64,000 nucleotides of DNA from JAAYFT01 sp036562765 (GTDB taxonomy: Bacteria > Bacillota > Clostridia > Tissierellales > Tissierellaceae): assembly GCA_036562765.1 (NCBI GenBank), contig DATCJO010000009.1:120691-184690 (forward strand). The letters run 5' to 3'. Positions 51,554 through 59,809 of this stretch are shown here, piece by piece. Each line of letters opens with the position of its first letter. The first letter of the stretch is position 1. A model generated the notes under the pieces. The model did not search any database and was not told where the DNA came from. It worked only from the letters and a program-made list of their open reading frames with translations. Position numbers and translations under genes: made by a program.

Positions 51554-52306
51554 CTACTCCTCATTAAGTACAATTATAGGATTATCCCCTTTATTCATTA
51601 GTATCATTTTGCAAGATAATCCCTTATTATTAATATCCTTTATAACTTCATTTAGTAAATTCAATTTATATTTTACATTATTTATACTGCCAAAGGCAAT
51701 TAAAATACCATTATTTAGCGTAATATTTATATTGTCATTATCTGCCATATCTATTTCCTTCATTTTTTGTAACAAGCCTAAAGCATGTCCAACACTTATA
51801 AATTCAAATGTCTCCTTTATACTATTAGTATCATTTATATTTTCACCTATCTTTTTATCATCTATATTCAAACCATTTATCAACGGTAAGTTTTCACTTT
51901 CATCATTTTTTATATCCAGAATAAATCCTTCTTCATCAATTATTGCATAAGAAGATATATTTTTTATTTGTGCTACCTCTTTTCTTTCAGCTACTTCAAT
52001 TAAAATCTTATTAGGAAGCTTTCTTTTTATATTGACATCTTTAATATACGCTAGATTCTTCAAATTCCTTTCTCCATCTCGTGTACTCACCTTAAAAATG
52101 TTTTCCCCAATTGAAATTGACGATCCTAATTTTATATTATCTTTAGATAGTTTATTATTCCCCATAACATCAATTTCCTTAATGGAAAAAATATCAGCAT
52201 TAAACGCTAAAATTATAAAAAGACTAATAACAACCCCCAACAGCAATATTCTAAAAAAAACCCTTTTTCTCCTCATCTTTCTCTCTACTCTAGAGATTTT
52301 TCTCAT
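51554..52306 (-). CDS. divIB: Cell division protein DivIB/FtsQ
   Basis: About 250 residues: a basic cytoplasmic tail (MRKISRVERKMRRKRVFFRI), one membrane helix, and a POTRA domain (FSIKEIDVMGNNKLSKDNIK) followed by the FtsQ beta domain (LPNKILIEVAERKEVAQIKN). It belongs to the FtsQLB-type divisome complex. The frame reaches 52342, but AGAGGTGAAAAC lies before the ATG at 52306. Confidence 0.92.
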   Translation of the reverse strand: MRKISRVERKMRRKRVFFRILLLGVVISLFIILAFNADIFSIKEIDVMGNNKLSKDNIKLGSSISIGENIFKVSTRDGERNLKNLAYIKDVNIKRKLPNKILIEVAERKEVAQIKNISSYAIIDEEGFILDIKNDESENLPLINGLNIDDKKIGENINDTNSIKETFEFISVGHALGLLQKMKEIDMADNDNINITLNNGILIAFGSINNVKYKLNLLNEVIKDINNKGLSCKMILMNKGDNPIIVLNEE

Positions 52307-52330
52307 GTTTTCACCTCTAAGCATATGTAG

Positions 52331-52354
52331 AATTAGCAGCAAATGCTGCTAATT
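52331..52354 (-). repeat. 24-bp palindrome over the murA stop codon
   Basis: AATTAGCAGCA and its complement meet around a 2-nt centre. No T-run follows, so it is unlikely to be a full terminator; it may be an RNA-processing or stability hairpin between murA and divIB. Confidence 0.55.
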
Positions 52355-53602
52355 AACTTTTACTATGTCTGCCCCCAAGTTTTGTAATGTAATATGGAAG
52401 TTTTCATATCCCCTATCTATATGATAGATATTTTGAACTTCTGTAGTTCCTTTTGCAACTAAACCTGCTAAGGTTAATGCAGCTCCACCTCTTAAATCTT
52501 TAGCAGTTACTTTTGCACCAGTTAATTCTTTAACTCCATTTATAACAGCAACCCTACCAAATATCTTAATATTAGCCCCCATTCTAATTAACTCTTCTGC
52601 ATGTTTAAACCTGTTTTCAAATACTGTTTCACAAATAACACTTGTTCCATTGGCAATAGTCAATAATGCCATCATTTGGGCTTGCATATCTGTTGGGAAA
52701 CCAGGATATGGTAAGGTTTGAATCATTTCGATAGGATTAACCTTCTTAGGTCCTACAACTTTTAAAGAATTTCCATTAGTATATATAATAGCACCTGTTT
52801 CTTTTAACTTCGCTATAATTCCCAATATGTGTTCTACAACAATATTGTTTAATATAATATCTCCACCTGTAATAGCTGAAGCCACCATAAAAGTTCCAGC
52901 TACAATCCTGTCAGGAATAATAGTATGGGTTACATCATTTAGCTTTTTAACTCCTTCTATAGTTATTATTGAAGTACCAGCACCAGAAACCTTTGCCCCT
53001 GCCTTATTTAAGTAGTTTTGTAAGTCAACTATCTCAGGTTCCCTAGCTGCATTTCTGATTACAGTTGTTCCTTTTGCCTTAACAGCAGCTAAGATTATAT
53101 TTTCAGTTGCTCCAACAGATGGATAATCTAAGTGTATATCACAACCTTTTAATCCATCGGTTTTACAGTACAAAAGTCCATGGGACTCTTCAATAACTGC
53201 TCCCATATTTCTTAATGCTTTAAGATGTAAATCTATTGGCCTTGGACCAATTTCGCAGCCACCGGGATAGCTGATTACAACTTCCCCAGTTCTTGATAAC
53301 ATTGCACCCATTAGAATTATGGAAGATCTCATTTCTCTAACTAGTTCTTCAGGCACTATTACCTTATTTAATGGTTTAGAATCAACTTCCATAATGTTAC
53401 CTGCCCTTTTAACAGAGCATCCAAGAGATAATAATATACTTTCCATTATTTCTACATCTCTTAGATTCGGTATATTAAGTAATGTACTTTTATTTTCTCC
53501 AATGACGGTGGCTGCCAATATTGGCAATACGGAGTTTTTAGCACCAGAAACTGATACTTCCCCTACTAACCTGTTCCCGCCATTAATTATATACTTGCCC
53601 AC
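52349..53602 (-). CDS. murA: UDP-N-acetylglucosamine 1-carboxyvinyltransferase MurA
   Basis: A 417-residue enolpyruvyl transferase. The start is VGEVSVSGAKNSVLPILAAT, and the catalytic cysteine is in SYPGGCEIGPRPIDLHLKAL, so the fosfomycin-sensitive Cys form is expected. It catalyses the first committed step of peptidoglycan synthesis. The start is GTG at 53602 behind GGAGGTGGTTTA. In B. subtilis murB occupies this position between murG and divIB. Confidence 0.97.
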   Translation of the reverse strand: MGKYIINGGNRLVGEVSVSGAKNSVLPILAATVIGENKSTLLNIPNLRDVEIMESILLSLGCSVKRAGNIMEVDSKPLNKVIVPEELVREMRSSIILMGAMLSRTGEVVISYPGGCEIGPRPIDLHLKALRNMGAVIEESHGLLYCKTDGLKGCDIHLDYPSVGATENIILAAVKAKGTTVIRNAAREPEIVDLQNYLNKAGAKVSGAGTSIITIEGVKKLNDVTHTIIPDRIVAGTFMVASAITGGDIILNNIVVEHILGIIAKLKETGAIIYTNGNSLKVVGPKKVNPIEMIQTLPYPGFPTDMQAQMMALLTIANGTSVICETVFENRFKHAEELIRMGANIKIFGRVAVINGVKELTGAKVTAKDLRGGAALTLAGLVAKGTTEVQNIYHIDRGYENFHITLQNLGADIVKVN

Positions 53603-53670
53603 TAAACCACCTCCGCTTACATCAAGTATATAACCATATTATGCATTGGTGGTTTTGGGGTTACTTTAAT

Positions 53671-54777
53671 TTATTTGATGATGCTTTGAACAAGCTCATA
53701 TATTTTTTTAGCTGCATCAATTTGACCCATTTTCCTGCTGTTTTCTCTCATTTTTGACAATCTCTTGTCATCTTTTATTATGTTATATATTATATCGTCT
53801 AATTTTGTATTTTTTAAATCCTTCTCAAGTATCAATATACTTGCACCATTTTTTTCAAAGGCCCTAGCATTAAATTCTTGATGATTTTCTGCTGTATAGC
53901 TTTTTGGTATCAATATACTTGGTACACCTACTGCAGAAATTTCCGCCAAAGTGATAGCCCCAGCAGAAGTAATAACAAGGGTTGCAATGTTCAACGCCTC
54001 TGGTATTTGATAGAAATAGGGATAAATTCTGATGTTTTTACCTAAATCAATATTTTCCTTTTTAATTTTTTCCATAAACTCATCATAAAACCTTTTGCCT
54101 GTTACATGGATTAACTGTAAATCCTTAATTCCACCTTTTATGAATTCAAAGATTGCATCATTTAACTTCTTTTGCCCTCCACTACCTCCAAAGGATAGAA
54201 TAAAAGGCTTATTTTTATCTATATTAAGCTTTTTATAGGCATCTTCTTTATTTATTTCAAGTATTTCCCTGCGAATAGGATTCCCTGTCTTTACTACTCT
54301 ATCAGGATACTTAAAGTATTTCCTAGCTTCTTCAAAAGTAACTGCAACCCTATCCACATATCTCGATAATATCTTATTTGTAATACCTGGATATGCATTT
54401 TGCTCATGAATTAAAGCAGGTATCTTTTTCTTCTTTGCCATGTAAACTACTGGAAAACAAACATATCCTCCTGTCCCTATTACAACATCTGGTTTAAAAT
54501 CATTTAAAATCTTCCTAGCATCTAATAAGCCAAGAATTAATTCTTTTACTGCAACAAAAGAATCCTTGTTTAATTTCCTGGGCAATCCTTTTACCCTTAT
54601 TGTTTTGAACTTCAATCCTTCTTTAGGCACTAACTCTGCTTCTAGACCTTCCTTAGTGCCTACATAAAGTATATTGGCATTTTTATCTCTTAGCTGTATT
54701 TCTTTTGCAATGGCTAAAGCAGGATATATGTGACCGCCTGTACCTCCACCTGATATCAAGTATTTCAATTTTTTCAA
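53671..54777 (-). CDS. murG: UDP-N-acetylglucosamine-undecaprenyl-PP-MurNAc-pentapeptide transferase MurG
   Basis: A 368-residue GT28 enzyme. The lipid-facing glycine loop is LISGGGTGGHIYPALAIAKE, the second glycine motif is FILSFGGSGGQKKLN, and the donor-binding site TSAGAITLAEISAVGVPSIL is complete. It makes lipid II at the inner membrane face. It overlaps ftsW by 4 bp. Confidence 0.97.
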   Translation of the reverse strand: MKKLKYLISGGGTGGHIYPALAIAKEIQLRDKNANILYVGTKEGLEAELVPKEGLKFKTIRVKGLPRKLNKDSFVAVKELILGLLDARKILNDFKPDVVIGTGGYVCFPVVYMAKKKKIPALIHEQNAYPGITNKILSRYVDRVAVTFEEARKYFKYPDRVVKTGNPIRREILEINKEDAYKKLNIDKNKPFILSFGGSGGQKKLNDAIFEFIKGGIKDLQLIHVTGKRFYDEFMEKIKKENIDLGKNIRIYPYFYQIPEALNIATLVITSAGAITLAEISAVGVPSILIPKSYTAENHQEFNARAFEKNGASILILEKDLKNTKLDDIIYNIIKDDKRLSKMRENSRKMGQIDAAKKIYELVQSIIK

Positions 54778-55901
54778 CTCCTATCTAAATTTGCATGTCT
54801 AGAAATATTTAACAGTATCCCAATAGCAGACATATAAATCATAAGTGAAGTTCCGCCATATGATACAAAAGGCAAAGTAATTCCAGTTGTAGGTATAGAA
54901 GATGTAACGACTGCAATATGGATTAACGATTGTACTGTTACTAATGCAATAATACCAGATGCTAGAAAACATCCAAAAGCATCGTCAACGCTTAAAGCTA
55001 TTCTTATTCCACGCCATATTAATATCATAAAAAGAATTATAACAAATGTAGTGCCAAGGAACCCTAATTCTTCTCCTATTATAGAAAATATAAAATCATT
55101 ATATGATTCAGGAATGTAAAAAAATTTTTGTCTACTTTTTCCTAATCCTAATCCAAACAATCCTCCAGAACCAAGGGCATATAAAGATTGAACAGCTTGC
55201 CAACCTATATCTAGTTTATATGCAAATGGATCTGTAAAAGCTATTATTCTTTTTAGCCTGTATTCATTTCCAGGAGTTAAAACTGCCAATGCTGCAAATC
55301 CAATAGCTGCAATAGATAAGAAAAATAGATGTATTAAATTCATCCCTGCAACAAAGAACATTCCAATTAAAGTAGCACCTAAAGCAATTGTAGTTCCTAA
55401 ATCCCTTTGTATATAAATAGCCCCGCAAGATAAACCTATTATAATTAAAGCAGGCAATGTTCCCTGTACTAAAGAAGATATCTTATCCTTTTTGTTTGCA
55501 AGGAATTTAGAAAAATATATGATAGAGCCAATCTTCAAAGCATCTGCAGGCATGAAAGTTGTAAATCCTAAACTAATCCATCTTCTTGCACCATTAAGCT
55601 CCCTACCTAAAGGAGTTAGAGTTAGCATACATAGTACTATAGATAAAATAAAAAGTGGAAGTGCATATTTTTTCCATATCTTATAATTTATATTCATTCC
55701 AATAAGAAGTCCTACTAAGCCTATTGAAGCTGATATCAGCTGTTTCTTTAGAAAATAATATCCATCACCAAATTCTTGCATGGCTTCAGGCCAACTGGCA
55801 CTAAAAACCATTATAATTCCAATGAATACAAGAGTTAATGTCGATATCATCAATGGAAAGTCAACAGCTTTTTTTCTCTGAAGGGTCTCTTTACTTGCCA
55901 T
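54774..55901 (-). CDS. ftsW: SEDS glycosyltransferase FtsW/SpoVE
   Basis: A 375-residue protein with about ten membrane helices. GRELNGARRWISLGFTTFMP and the C-terminal IPTTGITLPFVSYGGTSLMI are hallmark SEDS motifs. It polymerises lipid II together with the class B PBP of this cluster. In spore formers the gene at this place may serve division (FtsW) or cortex synthesis (SpoVE); sequence alone does not settle this. Confidence 0.93.
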   Translation of the reverse strand: MASKETLQRKKAVDFPLMISTLTLVFIGIIMVFSASWPEAMQEFGDGYYFLKKQLISASIGLVGLLIGMNINYKIWKKYALPLFILSIVLCMLTLTPLGRELNGARRWISLGFTTFMPADALKIGSIIYFSKFLANKKDKISSLVQGTLPALIIIGLSCGAIYIQRDLGTTIALGATLIGMFFVAGMNLIHLFFLSIAAIGFAALAVLTPGNEYRLKRIIAFTDPFAYKLDIGWQAVQSLYALGSGGLFGLGLGKSRQKFFYIPESYNDFIFSIIGEELGFLGTTFVIILFMILIWRGIRIALSVDDAFGCFLASGIIALVTVQSLIHIAVVTSSIPTTGITLPFVSYGGTSLMIYMSAIGILLNISRHANLDRS

Positions 55902-57263
55902 CTATTTCACCTCTATCTCAAAAACAACCTTTTTAAAATCCTTACCTCTTTCTTCGTAATTTTTATACATATCCCAGGATGCACAAGCAGGAGATAATAA
56001 TACATTATCCTTTTCTTTAGCTAATTTATATGCTAATGTTACAGCTTCTTTCATATTTTCTACTAAATGTATATTTGTAAAATTATGATGTAATGCAGCA
56101 TCTTTAATTTTTTCTTTTGTTTCACCCATTAGGATTAGCTCTTTAACCTTACCCTTGAAGGATTCTATTAGTTCATTAAATTGAGACCCTTTGTCATAAC
56201 CGCCTGCTATTAAAATTATAGAACCATCAAGAGCTTCGATAGCTTTTATTGTAGAATCGGGATTAGTCCCTTTCGAATCATTGTAAAATTTAATCCCATT
56301 TATTTCTTTAACAAACTCTATTCTATGCTCTACTCCTGGAAACTCCCTTAGTGCTTCTCTTACATAATCTAAATTTACTCCCATCGCAAAAGCAACTGCA
56401 ACACTAGCTAGGGCATTTTCTAAATTATGTTTTCCCAAAATTTTCAATTCTTTATATGGTATTACTTTTTCATAATAATTTTCATCCTTAATTACTATAT
56501 AATCTTCACTGACAAATACGCCTTTATTTAAAACATTTTCAGAACTAAACCAGATAATATTTGAATTAATTTCATCTTGGAAATTTCTAATTATACTATC
56601 TTCAAAATTCAATACTGTATAGTCATTTTCATCTTGGTTTTTAAATATTTTTTTCTTTGCATTTACATAATTTTCGAATGAACCATGCCAATCTAAATGG
56701 TCTGGAGTTATATTTGTTATTAGACTTACTTTTGGCTTAAAATATACTGTATCTTCCAGTTGAAAACTACTTGTTTCAATTACAAATACATCATCCTTTT
56801 TAGCATCTATCATCTTTTCTAATATACCTACACCTATGTTTCCAGTTACATAAGTGTTATATTTTGCCCTTTTGAAAATCTCCCCAATTAATGCAGTAGT
56901 TGTAGTCTTCCCGTTTGTTCCAGTTATAGAAATTATTTTTTCAGTAGGAGAAATCCTATATGCCAATTCAATATCTGTTATTACTTCAATATTTCTCCTC
57001 CTCGCTTCGACAACAATTGGGTTAGTAGGAGGTATTCCAGGACTTTTAATTATTAAATCAATATTTTCTAAAGGTACATTGTCTGTATTAAGATACTTTT
57101 CTACATATATTCCACTGATTTCCTTAAAAAAACCAGCTAATTCATCTTCACTTTTTGTATCAGATATTACTATTTGAGCATTTAATCTATGAAGAGCCTT
57201 TACAGCAGACCTTCCTGATATGCCAAGTCCTAAAACAAGTACTCTAGAATTTGATAAATCCAT
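55902..57263 (-). CDS. murD: UDP-N-acetylmuramoylalanine-D-glutamate ligase MurD
   Basis: A 453-residue Mur ligase. The N-terminal Rossmann start is VLVLGLGISGRSAVKALHRL, the ATP site is IISITGTNGKTTTTALIGEI, and the central motif ITPDHLDWHGSFENYVNAK and the C-terminal YNDSKGTNPDSTIKAIEAL are typical. It adds D-Glu to UDP-MurNAc-L-Ala. It abuts ftsW. Confidence 0.97.
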   Translation of the reverse strand: MDLSNSRVLVLGLGISGRSAVKALHRLNAQIVISDTKSEDELAGFFKEISGIYVEKYLNTDNVPLENIDLIIKSPGIPPTNPIVVEARRRNIEVITDIELAYRISPTEKIISITGTNGKTTTTALIGEIFKRAKYNTYVTGNIGVGILEKMIDAKKDDVFVIETSSFQLEDTVYFKPKVSLITNITPDHLDWHGSFENYVNAKKKIFKNQDENDYTVLNFEDSIIRNFQDEINSNIIWFSSENVLNKGVFVSEDYIVIKDENYYEKVIPYKELKILGKHNLENALASVAVAFAMGVNLDYVREALREFPGVEHRIEFVKEINGIKFYNDSKGTNPDSTIKAIEALDGSIILIAGGYDKGSQFNELIESFKGKVKELILMGETKEKIKDAALHHNFTNIHLVENMKEAVTLAYKLAKEKDNVLLSPACASWDMYKNYEERGKDFKKVVFEIEVK

Positions 57264-57279
57264 AATATCATCTCACTTT

Positions 57280-58248
57280 CTAATAAGGTACACTGACTAT
57301 TCCTATTAAACAAAGTATTAAAGTTACAATCCAAAATACAGCTACAACCTTTGTTTCCTTCCATCCCTTTTGTTCAAAATGATGATGCAATGGACTCATT
57401 AGAAAAACCCTTTTGCCAGTTAGTTTATATGAAATTACCTGAATTATGACAGATAAGGCTTCTACAAAGTATATTCCGCCTACAATAGGGATAAACAATG
57501 GCATATTTAACAGTATTGCTATGGCAGATACTGCCCCTCCTAATGCCATTGAACCTGTATCTCCCATAAAAACCTTAGCTGGATATGCATTATGAATTAG
57601 AAAACCTAAACAAGCACCAGCTAGAGTTGTGGAAAAAATTGATATGCTATCCATACCAAAATTTAATGCAACAAGTCCAAAGAATGATAATATAATTAAT
57701 GTAACACCTGACGCCAATCCATCCAACCCATCTGTTAGATTAACACTATTTACTGTAGCCACAACTACAAATGCAATGAATGGAATATATAATGGTCCCA
57801 AATCTAAATAGTAATTTTTTAGAAATGGAACTATTAATTTTGTCCCTAAAACAGATGTATTAGATTGATATATTGCTAGTATAGTAGCAAGGATTACTTG
57901 ACCTATAAGCTTTTGGTATGGCTTTAACCCTAAGGATCTTTTTTTTATTACCTTAATATAGTCATCTACAAATCCTATTAGACCAAAACCTATTGTTGAT
58001 AACAACAATACATACATGTCACGATTTAGTACCCCAGATGTTAAAATCGTAATAATTAGAGCAATAACTATCATAATCCCACCCATAGTAGGTGTCCCTG
58101 ACTTTTTTAGGTGGGTTTTAGGTCCATCTTCTCTTACATTTTGGCCAACCTTTAATTTTTTTAACAATGGAATAATGATTGGCCCCAAAATCAGTGTAAT
58201 AACAAAAGACATTATTATATTTCTGACTATATCTAAATATTCTATCAT
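57280..58248 (-). CDS. mraY: Phospho-N-acetylmuramoyl-pentapeptide-transferase MraY
   Basis: A 322-residue protein with about ten membrane helices. Catalytic motifs are FGLIGFVDDYIKVIKKRS, NSVNLTDGLDGLASG and AKVFMGDTGSMALGGA, and the histidine-rich loop is MSPLHHHFEQKGW. It makes lipid I. It lies 28 nt after murE, so murF is not between them. Confidence 0.97.
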   Translation of the reverse strand: MIEYLDIVRNIIMSFVITLILGPIIIPLLKKLKVGQNVREDGPKTHLKKSGTPTMGGIMIVIALIITILTSGVLNRDMYVLLLSTIGFGLIGFVDDYIKVIKKRSLGLKPYQKLIGQVILATILAIYQSNTSVLGTKLIVPFLKNYYLDLGPLYIPFIAFVVVATVNSVNLTDGLDGLASGVTLIILSFFGLVALNFGMDSISIFSTTLAGACLGFLIHNAYPAKVFMGDTGSMALGGAVSAIAILLNMPLFIPIVGGIYFVEALSVIIQVISYKLTGKRVFLMSPLHHHFEQKGWKETKVVAVFWIVTLILCLIGIVSVPY

Positions 58249-58276
58249 ATTGTTCTCCTCTCAAGTTTCTAATCTT

Positions 58277-59731
58277 TTAGTTTGTTTTTAGATAATCTAA
58301 TACAATTTCCCTTTCATCGAAAGGAATCTTTTCACCGTTGATTAAAATATAGGTTTCATGGCCTTTTCCTGCCAATAAAATAATATCCTTTGGTTTTGCA
58401 ATATCTAAAGCATAATGAATTGCTTCTTTTCTATTAACAATCTTAACATATTCTCCTTTTGCTTTTTTTGTACCTACTAGAATATCATCGATTATTGATT
58501 CAGGATCTTCAAATCTAGGATTATCAGAAGTAACTATGGATAAATCTGCATATTTTGCTACAATTTCTCCCATCTCTGGCCTTTTTGTCCTGTCCCTATT
58601 GCCACCAGCCCCAAAGACTACTATTATTCTTCCTTGAGCAAATTCCTTAATTACTTTAAGGACATTTTCAAGGCCATCTGGAGTATGAGCAAAATCTATA
58701 ATAACGGTATAATCAGTATTTGTAGGTACAACTTCAAATCTCCCTTTAACACCTTGTATAGATTCCAATCCATTTTTTATAGTCTTTAAATCTATATCAT
58801 AAGCATAAGCACATGCTGCTGCTGCAAGGCTGTTATATACACTAAATTCGCCAGGTACATTTAATAGGATGTCTATTTTACCTTTTGGAGTATTCAAAAC
58901 GAATTTTACTTTTGATAAGCCATATTCTATATCTGTAGCGTAAATATCAGCCTTTTCACGGATTCCATATGTCAATATTGGAACTCTATCTCTTACTATA
59001 TCTATTATTCTTCTTCCATAATTATCATCAGCATTTATAATATTATAGCTTTTTGTTTTATAAAAGAGCTTTAATTTACTTTGAAAGTAGCTTTCCATAG
59101 TTTTATGATAGTCTAAATGGTCTTTGCTTAAATTTGTAAATATGCCAATTTTAAATTCCATATAATTAACTCTCTTAAGTTCCAATGCATGGGAAGAAAC
59201 TTCCATAACGCAAGAATCAAATCCCTTGTCTACCATCTCCTTTAAAAGGCTATGTATAGTTAATGCATTAGGTGTAGTATTTACTATGTTTAATTCTTCA
59301 TCACCTATTAAGGCTCCAATTGTACCTATTATGCCGACTTTCTTGTTGTATTTTTCTAGAATACTTTTTACAAAATATGTAGTAGAAGTTTTACCATTGG
59401 TTCCAGTTACTCCAATAAGTTCTAGTTTATTCCAAGGTTTGTTATGGAAATTACTTGAAAATTTTGCTAAAGCATCAACAGAATCAGCTACTTTAATAAC
59501 TGTAATATCTTCCTTTACATCTACATCTTTATCTATTATAACTGCAACAGCACCATTTTTCACAGCATCTTCAATGAAATCATGCCCATCAACAGTAAAT
59601 CCTCTTTCTGCAATAAATAGTTCCCCTTTTTTAACTTTTCGCGAATCATTATTTATTCCATTTATGCTCACATCTAAGCTGCCTTTTATCAAAGAATACT
59701 GGTAATCATTAACTATATCCCTTAATAACAT
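58277..59731 (-). CDS. murE: UDP-MurNAc-tripeptide ligase MurE (meso-diaminopimelate type)
   Basis: About 484 residues with the three Mur ligase domains. The ATP site is LIGVTGTNGKTSTTYFVKSI, and the amino-acid specificity motif is DNPR (VTSDNPRFEDPESI), which marks meso-diaminopimelate rather than lysine enzymes. The peptidoglycan is therefore probably of the m-DAP type. The frame extends six codons upstream, but AGAGGTGTAGAA sets the ATG at 59731. Confidence 0.96.
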   Translation of the reverse strand: MLLRDIVNDYQYSLIKGSLDVSINGINNDSRKVKKGELFIAERGFTVDGHDFIEDAVKNGAVAVIIDKDVDVKEDITVIKVADSVDALAKFSSNFHNKPWNKLELIGVTGTNGKTSTTYFVKSILEKYNKKVGIIGTIGALIGDEELNIVNTTPNALTIHSLLKEMVDKGFDSCVMEVSSHALELKRVNYMEFKIGIFTNLSKDHLDYHKTMESYFQSKLKLFYKTKSYNIINADDNYGRRIIDIVRDRVPILTYGIREKADIYATDIEYGLSKVKFVLNTPKGKIDILLNVPGEFSVYNSLAAAACAYAYDIDLKTIKNGLESIQGVKGRFEVVPTNTDYTVIIDFAHTPDGLENVLKVIKEFAQGRIIVVFGAGGNRDRTKRPEMGEIVAKYADLSIVTSDNPRFEDPESIIDDILVGTKKAKGEYVKIVNRKEAIHYALDIAKPKDIILLAGKGHETYILINGEKIPFDEREIVLDYLKTN

Positions 59732-59769
59732 TTCTACACCTCTTAACACATTTATTTAATAAAAATTAA

Positions 59770-59795
59770 CTAAAAGGCAACTTGTAAAGTTGCCT
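59770..59795 (-). terminator. Terminator-like hairpin between pbp and murE
   Basis: Perfect 9-bp arms (AGGCAACTT and complement) with a 3-nt loop are followed by TTTAGTTAATTTTTATT on the minus strand. It lies between the PBP stop codon and murE and may lower read-through into the rest of the dcw cluster. Confidence 0.6.
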
Positions 59796-59809
59796 CTAAT
59801 ATATTACTC

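Noticed and set aside
59226..59705. Plus-strand frame opposite murE
   Set aside because: Shadow of murE; composition and lack of a ribosome site do not support a gene.
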